Positions 20,822-32,892 of a stretch of 64,000 bases of DNA are shown here, piece after piece. A model generated the notes under the pieces. That model was not told where the DNA came from. It saw only the letters and a list, made by a program, of their open reading frames with translations, and ran no database searches. Position 1 is the stretch's first letter, and every line of letters starts with the position of its first letter. Source of the stretch: Euphorbia lathyris. Lineage: Eukaryota; Streptophyta; Magnoliopsida; Malpighiales; Euphorbiaceae. The stretch covers positions 40,643,501 through 40,707,500 of the forward strand of contig NC_088918.1 in NCBI RefSeq assembly GCF_963576675.1, in the 5' to 3' direction. The translations under genes and the position numbers were made by a program.

Positions 20822-22418
20822 TGATAGGGGTCAAAAACCCCTATCTTTGGGTACGGTTTTAGGACGGTTTTTAGGGTCATTTGGCTAATAAGCGAGCAAT
20901 TCTCGCATTTAAATGCTTTTGTGTGAGTAAGTTAGGAATTGAGAACATTCTATTTACTTTTCGTCGTTTAGGCTTGTTTTGTAATCAATTTAGGCAAATA
21001 CGGCCGAAATAGCATGCGTATTAGAATTCCGTTATCTTTTGAAGCTAATTGGTCCGTCAAAAGTCGCACCGAACGAAGCGTTTGCTCAAAATAAGCGATT
21101 GACGGATCAATTTGGCTTTTGGACTACTGTTTTTCGGAATTTTTATGCGTGTGCAGGTGTGAAGTCGGACGAAAAAGGTCGCGAAACTCATCGAGCTTGG
21201 ATCGAGCGCGCTTCGGGCGAAAACGCTCAGCGAGCAGGGCCCTACGGGCCATTTCTGCTCGCCGAGCAGGGCGCCCGGCGCCTGCTCAGCGAGCAGGGGG
21301 CTGCTCGGCGCGAGCAGCCCTGCTCGTCGAGCAGCCTTTCCTGCTCGGCGAGCAGCCCTGCGGGAATTGGTCAAAAAGACCAATTCTGCCCCCACGAAGC
21401 CACGTTCGGCCCCACGTCTTCCTACACCAACTAGGATATGAAAATAGGTCAAAACGAGGCCCGAGACGCGTCTATAAATAGGAATTTTCAATTGTAAATT
21501 ATGATCTTTCGTTTTTGTAAATTGTTTTAGCTTTCCCCTTGTAATTTCTCTCCATCTTCTCCATCTTCCTCAAACTCCATTGAAGCTCCTTCAAAGCTTT
21601 CTACCGAGGAATTACTAAGGTTCGTCCTTAAGATCAAGTCGCCGGCTGCAGAGTAAACAGGTTCCCTGAAAGGGATTTTTGTATCTTCTTTCATCTTTCT
21701 ATGTTTGTACTCTTTGATACAGTTGCCGAACTTGTCTTATTGTATCTTGTGACAATTACCTTCACCTTTAATAATAATTTAGCTCTTGTTTTGTTCTATG
21801 TTTATTGTCTAATTCTTGTCTTACGCTTTATTCAATTGGTTTAACTCATTCAAAAGCCCCAAAATCTAGTAGGCACATATTGCGAGCTGAATCTGACCTA
21901 GTCAGAGCCTAGGAGATTGACAACCTCTTAGTTGATTAAGCGCCAATTTACTGAGCCTTAGACCTAGTTTCGGCCTTAGGGAATCACGCGCTAGGAACCT
22001 CAGGAGGGTAAGTAGGGTTAATCGCCTTGAATACAAGTGACTCAGACTAGGTTTTTACTCAGTAGACTTGATAATCTATCTTAATTATTATCGTTCATTC
22101 CATGTTCCTTCGAATAGTTTCATTAATGAAAGATCAATTAGGGGTAGAGTAATTTAGTTAGGGTTAGAATAACTTAGTTAGAATTAGATAACTTAGTTAA
22201 GATTAGCATAATTCAACTTAGGAGTAGATTAATTAAACAACCAAACTCAAAACCCCCCAAGCCTAGATAACATCCGAGATCGAGTAGCTTGATACTTGCA
22301 GAAATAAATCCTGTGGACGATAACCTGGACTTAAACCAGAAATTTATTACTTGATAACGACGGGGTACACTTATCCCTTAGTGAGTCCTCATCTCTAACC
22401 TTAGGTGGGGACGCATCA
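20822..22418 (+). repeat. Right (3') LTR of the Athila element
   Basis: 1597 bp, the same length as the left LTR, with the same TGATAGGGG and ACGCATCA ends. More than half of the roughly 20 differences fall between the end of U3 and the palindrome cluster. The AGACC target copy follows at 22419-22423. Confidence 0.95.
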
Positions 22419-22423
22419 AGACC

Positions 22424-25400
22424 GGAATGGGCAGATAAGATCAGAGAAGAAGTGAAGAAGTAGTTAGAAGCAGGGTTCATCGAAGTAATCGACTATCCCC
22501 CTTGGGTCACAAATGTAGTACCCATCGTAAAGAAGGACGGCAAAGTGAGAATGTGCGTCGATTATAGAGATCTTAACAAGGCGTGCCCCAAAGATGAATT
22601 CGCGTTGCCTCATATTGACGTGTTGATCGACAGTACATCATCAAGCGTCTTACACACGAATGTGGATGGTTTCATGGGCTACATGCAAGTTCAGATGGCT
22701 GAGAAACACAAAGCGAAAACCTCATTCACAACTGAGTGGGGAACATACTGCTATAGGGTGATGCCGTTTGGTTTGAAAAATGTCGGGGCAACTTACCAGC
22801 GAATGGCTACGGCACTGTTCCATGATATGATACACAAAGAGGTAGAAGTTTATGTGGATGACATGATGGTCAAGTCGGAGATAAGAGAGGGGCATTTCGC
22901 TGCACTTGAGAAGTTTTTGGCCCGAATTGCAGAATTCAAACTAAGGTTAAACCCGAAGAAGTGCTTCTTCGGCGTTTCGTCGGGGAAAATCTTAGGCTAT
23001 ATAATCGGAAACAAGGGAATTGAGGTAGATCCCGACAAAGTGAAGGCCATACGAGAAATGCCGGTACCAAAGAATGAGAAGGAAGTGAGGGGGTTTCTGG
23101 GACAGGTCCAGTATATCAGTCGGTTCATAGCAAGACTCACTGCAATCTGCGAGCCGATCTTTAAGTTGCTACGGAAGGATCAACCCACGATTTGGAATGA
23201 TAAGTGTCAACAAGCCTTAGAGAACGTCCGGAACTACTTGTCTAATCCACCAGTTCTGAGACCGCCTAAACTTGGAAAACCGCTTCTCCTCTATGTAGCG
23301 ATCGAGGAGCGATCTATTGGGGCAATGCTGGCCCAAGAAGGGGACACCGGTGTGGAGCACGCGGTGTATTATCTGAGTAAGTAGTTCTTGGAATACGAGC
23401 TTAAGTATAACATGATCGAAAAGACGTGTGTGGCAGTAGTATGGCTAACCAAGAAACTACGGCACTATTTCCAATCTTACAAAGTGATCATTATTTCCCG
23501 GATGGATCCCGTGAAATATATGTACCAAACTCCGTCTCTAACAGGGAAGCTAGCCCGATGGTTGTTGCTTTTATCCGAATTTGATATCGAATATGTAACG
23601 AAGAAGGTTATCAAGGGGAGAGCCATAGCAGAATTCCTGGCCAACCAACCTCTGAACGCAGAAGAGGAAGAGATAAACTATGATTTCCCCGATGAGCACT
23701 TGAACGCAATAGAAGTTATACCGTGGAAAATGTTCTTCGATGGAGCAGTTAACTCGAATGGAGCCGGAGTAGGAGTGCTACTTATCTCACCGGAAGGAGA
23801 AAGGATACCAATGGCGAAGAAGTTATCATTCCCTCTTACTAACAATATGGCCGAGTATGAAGCATGCATCTATGGGTTGGAGTCATTAGCAGCACTGGGA
23901 GCATCATATGTTGAAATCTGGGGCGACTCAATACTGATTATCGAACAAGCGCAGGGAAACTGGGAAGTAAGGGAAGAAAGGTTGCGTCCATACCTAGACC
24001 AGTTGGAGGGATTGGCGCAGAGATTCAGCGAGTGTCGTTTTTATCATATTCCTCGAGCACAGAACCAGGCAGCGGATGCTTTGGCCACTTTGGTGTCAGT
24101 TTGGGACAACCCTCGGAATCTTGCCTCGAAGCCTTTGGTATTGAAGAGATCTCACAAACCATGCTACGAAGATGTAATGCTGTTAGGGGCAGATGAAAAG
24201 CTGTGGTATTTCGATATCGTAAACTTCATGAAAAGTGAAACATACCCGGCAGAATCAGAACTTAGGGATCAAGTTGTGATTAGAAGGTTAGCTCAGCAGT
24301 TCGTCATCCACAACGACTTGCTTTACAAAAGGCACACCGATGGGTTACAACTGAGGTGCTTGGATGCAAGAGAAGCCCGTGAAGCGATGGAGTCAGTACA
24401 CTTGGGAATCTGCGGGGCCCATATGAGAGGGGCGGTATTGGCAAAGAAAATCATAAGGCAAGGCTTCTATTGGCTCACCATGGAAAGAGATTGTAACGAA
24501 TATGCGAAGAAATGCCATGATTGTCAAATCCACGGAGATTATAATCATTTACCAGCTATGGAACTGCACGTGTTAGCACCCATTTGGCCGTTTGCAGCTT
24601 GGGGCATTGACATCATCGGTGAGGTGAGACCTAACGCGTCAAATGGACACAAATTCATCGCAGTTGCCATTGATTACTTCACCAAGTGGGTAGAGGCAGA
24701 GTCGTTCGGCAAGTTGGGGTCCAAGCAGATGAGGAAGTTCATCGAAAAACACTTAATCACCAGATTCGGAGTGCCTCATCACATAATCACAGATAATGGG
24801 GTCCAGTTTCAAGGGGAAATGAAAAGTCTCTTCCAAGAGTACGATATTGAGCATCATAGATCGTCTCCATATCGCCCACAAGCTAACGGGGCAGTAGAAG
24901 CGGCCAATAAGAACCTTAAGAGGATTCCCGTAAAGACAGTAGCATCGCATCGGAATTGGCACGAGCAGCTTCCGCTCGCTTTATGGGCTTATCGCACGAC
25001 GGTTAGAGCGTCAACTGGGGCAAAGCCGTTCTCCTTAGTATATGGGGCAGAAGCAGTTCTGCCTATTGAGGTTGAGAAGCGATCGCTGAGGATCGCGGCA
25101 GAAGTAGAGATTCCTAAAGCGGAATGGGTGAAGAAGCGTTATGAACAGCTGGCATTGGTAGACGAGAAGAGGATGGAGGCCCTTTACCACATACAGCTAT
25201 ATCAAAGGAGGATGGCCCGAGCTTTCAACAAAAGGGTTAAGGTCAGTCCTATCAAAGAAGGAGACATGGTGTTGAAACAGATCCGAATGACGCGCACCGA
25301 CCCTAGGGGCAAGTTTAGGCCAAACTGGGAAGGACCGTTTCTCATGAAGAAGATCCTAAGCAAAGGGGCGGTGAAACTAACCACGATGGATGGCATTGAG

Positions 25401-25448
25401 TTCTCCAAACCTACCAATCTGGATAGGCTTAAAAAATACTTTTCGTAA
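22424..25448 (+). pseudogene. pol of element B: RT, degenerate RNase H, archaeal-type RNase H, integrase
   Basis: Continues the frame broken at 12992, with stops at about 22460 (TAG after EVKK) and at 23382-23384. RT: RMCVDYRDLNKACPKD and YVDDMMVKS (about 22850). First RNase H (about 23270-23620): the usual TDAS is replaced by LYVAIEERSIGAM, so the first catalytic Asp is absent. Second RNase H (about 23725-24100): FFDGAVNSNG, NNMAEYEACIYGLE, WGDS and QAADALA supply the D-E-D-D set. Integrase: HLGICGAH ... CHDCQ finger, then GIDIIGEV, TDNGVQF and GAVEAANK. The dual RNase H order is diagnostic of the Tat lineage, where the original RNase H is known to decay once the archaeal-type copy is present. 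The gene would be functional only without the two stops. Confidence 0.92.
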
Positions 25449-26447
25449 AAAAAAAAAAGAGAGAAAGAAATAAAAATTCTCGATAGGTCGAAAACCCGCA
25501 AAGGACGACCTATGCAACAATAAGGGACATCCCAATGGGTGAAAACCCGACAGGACGCTCATTTGAAAATTCCGGGATAATAAAAGGAGAGTTGAAAAAT
25601 CGCTGGGATCTGAAAACCGAAAAAAGGCAGGTCCTGGTAACAGTAGTTGTATCTTGAGCAATTATAAAAATAATGTATAAGCGGCTAAGTATTTCTGTTG
25701 TTTGTAAATAAATAAAGGCATGAATATATTTGAAGAGAATGATTGGAATTATTATGATCGACTGAATGCATGGTATTGTAAGTCATGAGTTATACATTTC
25801 TTTTCCCCACCACCAAATAAAAAGCCTACCCAAATATCTTTTTCACATATACCTGCCATACATCACGGTAGTACTAATAAAGTTGTAAACCGAAATAATG
25901 ACGGGACTATCAATGAGAAGGAATCCCAAAGTCCCAAAAGCCCTCAAATGAATCAAAGCCTTCGAAGTAAGGTTCCCACTCCTCGGCAACTCGGCGGCTC
26001 TCCACCGCAATCCGCAAACTCCCCTCAGTAGCTCGCTGGGCTACCATATCCACACGGCTCCTCTCATCGGTTGCTCGGCCTCGCTCCTCCCAGTTGGAGC
26101 GCTCATCCTCCCTATTCCGACTACGATGTCCGATCTGAGCGTCAGCATCCAGTAGCCACTCCCCTTGCCCAACCGACATGTTCTCCTGTAATCTTCGGTC
26201 AATAGAATGGAGGTCTCCCTGTAAAGAAAATAGGAGGGAAGCAATGTAAAAAAAAAAAAAAAGAGAAAAAGAGAGAAAAATATTCATTCATAATCATGTG
26301 CATACATATCACTACACTAGGTCATACCATAAAAATATTCACCAGGTGATGGGCGTGACTCAAGTCAAGCCGCATGCAGACATACTCGGATAGCTCCAAG
26401 AAATCCGTGCGAGTTTAGGCAGGCTCCGATAGGTAAATTAAAATTCG
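25449..26447 (+). other. Proximal 3' UTR of element B
   Basis: Non-coding on the plus strand. It starts with an A/G run after the pol stop and holds short GAAAACCCG-AGGACG repeats (about 25490-25560). A minus-strand spliced ORF candidate overlaps 25910-26412. Confidence 0.6.
25910..26412 (-). CDS. Candidate antisense spliced ORF in the 3' UTR of element B
   Basis: On the minus strand an exon at 26218-25910 (about 102 codons, charged, Arg/Glu-rich: RNREDERSNWEERGRATDER) is preceded by a good 3' splice site (pyrimidine-rich TTTTCTTTACAG ending 26219). An upstream exon ending near 26333 at CACCTG|GTGAAT keeps the phase and adds residues such as TDFLELSEYVCMRLDL; a stop lies just upstream of it. 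Position (between pol and 3' LTR) and orientation match the antisense ORFs of Tat elements, as in element A. No known domain. It may be a decayed remnant. Confidence 0.45.
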
Positions 26448-26623
26448 ATCAATGGGCACAGGCCCCGCTACGGGCTGCGGTCTACGGCATCATCAATGGG
26501 CACAAGCCCCGCTACGGACTGCGGTCTACGGCATTATCAATGGGCACAGGCCCCGCTACGGACTGCGGTCTATAGCATCATCAATAGGCACAGGCCCTGC
26601 TACGGACTTCGGTCTACGGCATC
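26448..26623. repeat. 44-bp tandem repeat, 4 copies, 3' UTR of element B
   Basis: Units start ATCAATGGGCACAGG and contain CTGCGGTCTACGGCATC; four units of 44 bp with few differences. Confidence 0.9.
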
Positions 26624-26663
26624 ATCGACTCCGGTCAAACGCAGACGATCCTGGTAAAAAGAA

Positions 26664-26813
26664 GCGACTGCGGTTACAAACTCTCGGACGAGTGATAAAG
26701 CCCAAATATCAAAGCGACTGCGGTAAAAAAAAACTCTCGGACGAGTGATAAAGCCCAAATATCAAAGCGACTGCGGTCAAAAACTCTCGGACGAGTGATA
26801 AAGCCCAGTTATC
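26664..26813. repeat. ~50-bp tandem repeat, 3 copies, 3' UTR of element B
   Basis: Units start GCGACTGCGGT and contain CTCGGACGAGTGATAAAGCC; starts at about 26664, 26714 and 26767. Confidence 0.9.
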
Positions 26814-26819
26814 ATCAAC

Positions 26820-27204
26820 AAAGGACGCCTGCAATCGATGTAGAGATTAGGGTCGAACAGTTGATTTGGAGATGTGCAAACGAAAGGACGCCTACGATCG
26901 ATGTATAGATTAGGGTCGAATGTTCGATTTGGAGATCTATAATACAAGAAAACGCCTGCGATCGATGTAGAGATTAGGGTAGAACGATGGATTTTGAGAT
27001 ATGAAAAACGAGAGGACGCCCGCAATCGATGTATAGATTAAGGTCGAACAGTTGATTTGGAGATATACAAACGAAAGGACGCCTACGATCGATGTATAGA
27101 TTAGGGTCGAATGTTCGATTTGGAGATCTACAATACAAGAAAACGCCTACGATCGATGTAGAGATTAGGGTAGAACGATGGATTTTGAGATATGCAAAAC
27201 GAAA
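26820..27204. repeat. ~62-bp tandem repeat, 6 copies with A-B-C higher-order pattern
   Basis: Each unit contains ATCGATGTA(G/T)AGATTAGGGT. Three variants differ at their 3' part (CAGTTGATTTGGAG; TGTTCGATTTGGAG; CGATGGATTTTGAG) and follow one another A-B-C-A-B-C, so the repeat has been copied as a ~190-bp trimer. Confidence 0.85.
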
Positions 27205-27210
27205 GAGTAC

Positions 27211-27715
27211 CTGCGGTCGAGATAAAGACTAGGGTCGCTAGAAAAAGCAACTTTACCTGCGGTCCAGATAAAGACTAGGGTCGCTAGAAAAAACAACTTT
27301 ACATGCGGTCGAGATAAAGACTAGGGTCGCTAGAAAAAGCAACTTTACCTGCGGTCGAGATAAAGACTAGGGTAGTTGGAAAGAGCAATTTTACCTGCGG
27401 TTGATTTCGAGACTAGGGTAGCTGGAAAGAGCAATTTTACATGCGGTTGATTTAGAAACTAGGGTAGCTGGAAAGAGCAATTTTACCTGCAGTTGATTTA
27501 GAGACTAGGGTAGCTGGAAAGAGCAATTTTACCTGCGGTTGATTTAGAAACTAGGGTAGCTGGAAAGAGCAATTTTACCTGCGATTGATTTTGAGACTAG
27601 GGTAGCTAGAAAGAGCAACTTTACTTGCGGTCGATTTAGGCTAGGGTCGCTAGATAGAGCTATATACATGCGGTCGATTTAGAGACTAGGGTCGCCGGAA
27701 GGAGCGTTCATCTGT
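27211..27715. repeat. 46-bp tandem repeat, about 11 copies, 3' UTR of element B
   Basis: Units start CTGCGGTCGA and contain GACTAGGGT(C/A)G; period 46 bp (starts 27211, 27257 and on). CTAGGGT occurs eleven times at this spacing. Later units have TTGATTT in place of CGAGATAA. Confidence 0.9.
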
Positions 27716-27915
27716 AGTCGATTCAAAGGCAAGGGTGGGACAACCGACGCGAAGATCGAAGACGAAGCCGGAGCATGCGGCGTGGAGATCAGGTATTCTT
27801 CCTCCTACTCTATATGTGTCTTTCACTTTAATATATTTCCATTGCATGTGCCGTGTTAGCAAAAAACGTTTTCAAAACACACACATCACTGTCAAAATAG
27901 AAAAGTAGGGGCAAC

Positions 27916-30709
27916 TGTAGACACCGAGTCGGAGAACCTGTGACGAAAACCTATAACAAGACGGTCGAAGCGGTTGGTTCCGGAAATTTTAAAAAAGAGA
28001 AGAAAAAATATATAATAAAAAAAGAAAGGAAAAGTTGATGGCAGTCGCGGTCATCAAGTGGACGGCTCGCTAGTGCTCAACGACGTGGCGCGAGCGTCTA
28101 GCGGCAGCCGACGCGTGTCCGATGACAGTTGGACGCACGCCCGGCAGCGCGGGGCGCACGCTCGACGTCCGCTGGACGTGCACGCCTGGCAGCGCGGAGC
28201 GCGCGCTCGACGACCGTTGGGCGTGTGCGCCCGACAGCGCGGGGCGCACGTCCGACGACCGCTGGGCGAGCGCGCCCGGTAGCCGCTGGGCGAGTGCCCA
28301 GCGACGTTAGGCGGACGCCCAACATCAGTTGGGCACGCGCGCCCAACGCTGGTTGGGCGTACGCCCAACCGGCTTTGGGCGACGCCCAATTTTATTTGGG
28401 CGTCGCCCAAAGCTTCCGGGATCCGTTGCCTATTTAAGGCACGGATCCCCATGCATTTGAGGGGGGGAGGGGATTTTTGGAGACCTTCTCACTCTAAGAC
28501 ATTTTTTAGAGAGAGAAAGTTATTTTTTTGGGAAAAAACATTTTTTTTCCTAAAAATTCCGAATTTCCTAAAAGTTAAAATTTTACCAAAAATACAAAAA
28601 ACACCGGAAAAGCACGATTCGTGGAATCAACCGACTTCAACCGTCAATACCGAACTTGAGGTATTATCCGAGGACTAGACTCGTTTTATTTTATTTAATT
28701 TATTTCCTTTATTTATTTATTTTTATGTTATAATTTTATTTATTTAGTTATTTATTTATTTATCACGTTTTATTTAATTTTTCGTATTTATTTAATTTTC
28801 GTCTCGTATTAGATAAACGTTCGGTTTCGTTTTAAAATAAAAACCTCGTTTTAATATCCCAATACGAACCATGATCCGATCCAAAGGTAGTTCGGGTATT
28901 AAAAAACTTTATAATTATAAGTTTTGAAAATATTTCGAAATAACGTTTTAAAATAAAACATTGTTTTAGGATTCTCCATCATATACTATGATCCTATTTG
29001 GGTAGTTCGGAAATCCAAAACAATAGAATAGATCTAATTTAAAGTATTTGAACAAATCTGGAAACTGATGGAGCAGTTCTGTAATTTTCCGTTTTCTGTC
29101 ACTAAAGGCTGTTTACCGACGGATTTTCCGTCGGTAAAGCTGCTGAAATGTAAAAAATGCTGTTTTGGTCTCTTTTTCTCCACTTTTAGACTTTTGGTCC
29201 TTTATACATATATGTTTATAGTTATGTAATATATACATTCAAATCATTTTCAATTATATAGTATCTATTTAATCAACATATTTATATATTGTTTTTCATT
29301 AATTTGACTTAATAAGGTTATATGTAGATTTATAGATTTTCTCTTTAATTCATTTTAAATTATACATATTGGTTATTTTGGGAGTATTTGGGATTATTTT
29401 CTATACATACTTATCATAAGTCATTTTGGGAGAGATTAAATACTAATTTCTTATTCATGAATCTTATTCATTTTTTGTGCTTTTGATTAGGATAAAAATT
29501 TATTATACTTATTAGTATTTTCATCACCATTTTTACTTATTAATGTATATTATTTTCTCTATTTTATTTTGATGGGTATTATTACTTATTTTTGTACACA
29601 TGTATATCTATATATATTCACTCTATTTTTCTACTTATATGTATATTCTTTCAAATGCATTTGGTTGGGTAAATTTTGGTTTAGTTGGTTTATTGTTGTA
29701 ATTATGATAATGTTCAAGTAAGGTTCAATTGAGTGATAAAAGGGGAAAGTAAAATCACAAAAAGAGAGTTTAATTTGCTTATTTAAACTTAAAGTTCTCT
29801 AGATATTCCTAAAGTGTAAATAACGTTTTCTTGACATTTTTAAACCATTTTTTAAAACATCACGTTTTAAAACCTTAATTCGTTCCAACGACGGATTAAG
29901 CGAACCTTGTAATTAAAATTGCTTTTAATTGTAAATAATAGAGTTTTTGAATTGTTTTCCTAACTAAATGGTTTTTGAACAAAATAAATTGACTTGTATG
30001 TTTAATCACGTTTTCTTGTTAAAAGCTTTTATCTCAACGTTTTCAAACGCTCGAGTCGTTCCAACGGCGGTTCGAGTGAACGCCATTAACAGGGTTTTGA
30101 AACGTACCTAAATCGTTCCAACGGCGATTAAGGTATGAACCATGTAAATAAACTCATTTTTGGGAAGTGAGCCTAGTTTAGAGTTGGTGTGTAGTACGAA
30201 TCATAAATCACATTGTAAACAAATCAATTCTTTCTTCTCACCCTCTCTCTCCTACATACTTTAAATTTATGCAAAATGGGTGACTCTTTACTAAAATGGC
30301 TTTCAAATAACATGCTCAAAATGGTTTTCAAAGCGAGAAAGAAAAGGTTTCAAATGAATTTTAAACTTAAAGAAATATGCGATTAGTCCGTTATCGCCTA
30401 ACACGCTGAGTAGGAGGCCGGTGGTTCATAACCGGGCGATGTCGGGGTGCCTAGTAGCCTTTCTCCGGAAAGGAGCTAGCCTTCTCGGCTCGTACCTAAG
30501 TTTTCCGAACCCTCACCGGTCTCCCGCAAGGGATCGGTGTTCATTTTCCCATTCGTGGGTGGCGACTCTTCCATATTCCGAGCTCCGGTCCTGCCGAGCA
30601 GCTTGATTCCACGATTGGTTGCTTTCGGCGCCAATCACCGCTTACGTCGCCATGAGGTGTCCACCCCCCGATCCGCCCGGGAGATTAGGCCGCGGCACCT
30701 TGTCTAACA
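27916..30709 (+). repeat. 3' LTR of element B (2794 bp)
   Basis: Starts TGTAGACACC and ends TTGTCTAACA, giving terminal inverted repeats of about 8 bp (TGTAGACA / TGTCTAACA). Contains the palindrome array, TATA box 28431-28438, the CCGACGG hairpin 29112-29138 and the three shared-loop stem-loops. It is followed directly by LINE sequence, so its right target copy cannot be matched. Confidence 0.92.
28431..28438 (+). promoter_or_regulatory. TATA box of element B 3' LTR, in a palindrome loop
   Basis: TATTTAAG flanked by GGGATCCGTTGCC on the left and GGCACGGATCCC on the right, a near-perfect inverted repeat. Confidence 0.65.
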
Positions 30710-31428
30710 ACGGTGATGGCGGCAATTCCGATCTTGGTGAGGCGGATCGGGCGGCTGGGGTAGGGCGGGCGTCGGATCTGGTGCAGGATGGAGTGTCGGC
30801 TGGCGGCGTTGTGGCTTCGGCAGGGGATGCAAGGAAGAAGAGGGGGCATGGCGAGCGGGTGAGGGATCGCTCCCGGGAGCGGGGTCGGGGGGCTTGGCAA
30901 GGGTCCGATGGGTTAGATCCGGCAGGATGCGGCGCCGGTTTAGGGGATTGGGGGGCTGGAGGGGCCTGGGATCGTGGGGACAGGGGCGTGGCGCCTGGAT
31001 CGGTTGCCTTGCTTGCGGTTGCGGCTGGGACGCAGGCGGCGCCGCTGGAGGGGGATTCATCGGCAGGGAGGTTGGACGAGCGGTGCCCTGTGCCTAGGGC
31101 AGTGGTTGTAGGATGTTTGGGGGGTGGGCGCATGGGATCGGGTGACGCGGTTGCCCGCCCCTTTCTCCCCGCGATCCCGGATGGACGGGTGGGCAAGTTG
31201 CCGCCTGCGGACTGTGCGGAGCCTGTCCTCCCTGTCGATGGCGCCGGGCACCGCAGGGGGCCTGCCGATGCTGGGGCTGGGCGTTGGCTTGGTTTTTCCG
31301 GCATTGTGCCTGGCATTGATTGTCCTATTCCGGTCAGTGCTGGGCAGGCTGAGGCTGCATTTGGGGGGTAGGTTGCCTCGAGTCAGAGCCCTTTTGAGAC
31401 TGGGCATGATATTCAGGGACAGGGGATC
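30710..31428 (+). other. G-rich 5' region of the LINE, possible N-terminal extension of ORF1
   Basis: Strongly G-rich on the plus strand. The ORF1 frame stays open through most of it (Gly, Ala, Arg, Asp-rich) with one TAG at 31369-31371 before the ATG at 31429. Because GC-rich DNA opens frames by chance on both strands here, I treat it as 5' UTR, with a possible disordered ORF1 N-terminus. Confidence 0.55.
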
Positions 31429-32661
31429 ATGGCCTCCCCCAGGACTGCAGTTGGCAATAATGGGATAGGTAAAGGGTCTTGGAAAGACACTGTTATGGGA
31501 GTGGTTGAGGAGGAGCTCTGCTTTGAGGAAGTGGAGATGGTAGGGGATTCTGCGGATCTTTTCTCTGATTCGGACGAGGAGGATGGTGTCCAGGATGATC
31601 CTCTTTGTCCGGTTATTAGACTGTCTTCGGAAGAGAAGAGGGAACTCAAAGAGAAGTGGAAGGTGTCTTTGATAGTTAAGGTGTTGGGGAAGAGGATCAG
31701 CTTTAATTATTTTGCCCAAAGGATTCAAGCCCAGTGGGCTAGGAAAGGGAAAGTCAGTATTACTGACCTTGAAAATGACTTCTATGTCATCAAGTTTACT
31801 AGAGTTGAGGATTACAATACTGTGATCAAGGGGGGCCCATATATTATTTCCAACCACGTTCTGGCTTTACGGCCTTGGGTTCCTAATTTTAATCCTCATG
31901 ATTCTACTGTTAACAGGATTTTGACTTGGGTTAGGTTTCCGGGCCTTCCCATTGAGTATTACAGTGAGAAATTCCTAAGCAAAATAGGAGGCATGGTTGG
32001 GAAGGTCCACCATGTGGATAAGACTACTATTGGTGCCATTAGGGGCAAGTTTGCTAGGGTTTGTGTGGATGTGGATCTTGCGAAACCCTTATTATCTAAG
32101 TTCTGTGTTCAGAACAAGGTGTTCTTTATCGAATATGAAGGCTTACATAACATTTGTTATGATTATGGCATTTATGGTCATTCTCAGGAAGGTTTCCCCA
32201 AAAGGGAGAGTGTTTTGAAGGAGACTGTTATGGAGAGTGGGAGTATTTCTGTAGGTAACCAAGGGAATGAAGGAAACTTCGGTCCTTGGATGGTAGCTAA
32301 ACGGACTACTCGTCGTAGAACTCAGCCTCCTATTATGCAGAATCTTCCTCCTGATATTATCAAGAAGGGGATTTCCGCTCCTTCTAAGCCTATGGTTTCC
32401 CCTAGTGTGAAGGAGAAGCCTATCCCCAAGGCTAGGGAGGAGGCTGGTACCAGCTTAGCTCTTAGGTCTGGCTCTAGGTTTGGTGCCCTATCTATTGAAG
32501 ACGTTCATGAGCCTATCCTGGGAGATGAGCTTATGGAACACAGTTTGCCGGGTCTGGAGTCTGTTGTGTCTTCTGAGCTAGTGGTTGATTCTGTTAATCC
32601 CCTCTTTGCTTCCAAGAATGAAGCTCAGGGGGCCCCCTGGTTCAGGCGGCCCGAAAGATGA
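31429..32661 (+). pseudogene. LINE ORF1 (DUF4283 / zinc-knuckle nucleic-acid-binding protein), degenerate
   Basis: 410 codons from ATG 31429. After an acidic N-terminus comes a DUF4283 domain at about residues 65-230 (SLIVKVLGKRISFNYFAQRI, FPGLPIEYYSEKFLSKIGG, FARVCVDVDLAKPL). Next is the position of the zf-CCHC_4 finger (HNICYDYGIYGHSQEGFPKR): two of the expected cysteines read Tyr and Phe, so the finger cannot bind zinc normally. The C-terminus is a Pro/Lys/Ser-rich tail. In plant LINEs this protein coats the RNA. Frame otherwise open. Confidence 0.88.
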
Positions 32662-32892
32662 AGGAAACTAATGAGGGTAGTTATTCTATTCTTACTGGTG
32701 GACCTGGAATTGGGAATCCAATGGGGGTTATTAAACCTGGCTTGAAAAAGCCAAAGGGTAAATAAAAAAGCATCCAGAATTCCTTGGCTTTTTTAGAGAA
32801 GAGGGGACCTGCGGGTACCTCGGTGAGGCTCTTAGGAGCCCCTAGTAAATACCTGGCTTAGGTAGGTTGGTGCAGTCAGTCTCCTCCTTTCT
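32662..32892 (+). other. Intergenic stretch between LINE ORF1 and ORF2
   Basis: About 230 bp. Stop-containing frames continue the low-complexity ORF1 tail; no separate gene. Confidence 0.5.

Larger units (their letters stand above)
12998..22418 (+). mobile_element. Nested Athila-type Ty3/gypsy element (9421 bp)
   Basis: Two 1597-bp LTRs, a tRNA-Asp primer site, one gag-pol frame and a polypurine tract (GCGAGGAGG, about 20810) before the right LTR. The Athila assignment rests on the tRNA-Asp primer, the protease (CDLGASINLM) and the RT/integrase sequence type. Three in-frame stops break gag-pol, the capsid domain is missing and there is no env-like ORF. I counted about 20 LTR-LTR differences (about 1.25%), so the insertion is fairly recent. 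It lies in the pol of element B in the same orientation. Confidence 0.93.
5148..30709 (+). mobile_element. Element B: giant Tat-lineage Ty3/gypsy retrotransposon, 5'-truncated, with a nested Athila
   Basis: Two copies of the same ~2.8-kb LTR (5148-7779 truncated at its outer end; 27916-30709 complete) bracket a primer-binding site, gag, pol and a long repeat-filled 3' UTR, all on the plus strand. The Tat assignment rests on the second, archaeal-type RNase H between RT/RNase H and integrase and on the long tandem-repeat 3' UTR. The element is about 16 kb once the nested 9.4-kb Athila copy is removed. It carries frameshifts in gag and stops in pol, and I find no protease. The outer 5' end is lost, so its own target duplication cannot be checked. 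Confidence 0.85.

Noticed and set aside
30619..31371. Separate 250-aa Gly/Arg-rich gene upstream of the LINE ORF1
   Set aside because: It begins inside the 3' LTR of element B and runs into the LINE. GC-rich DNA opens frames on both strands; at most it is part of ORF1.
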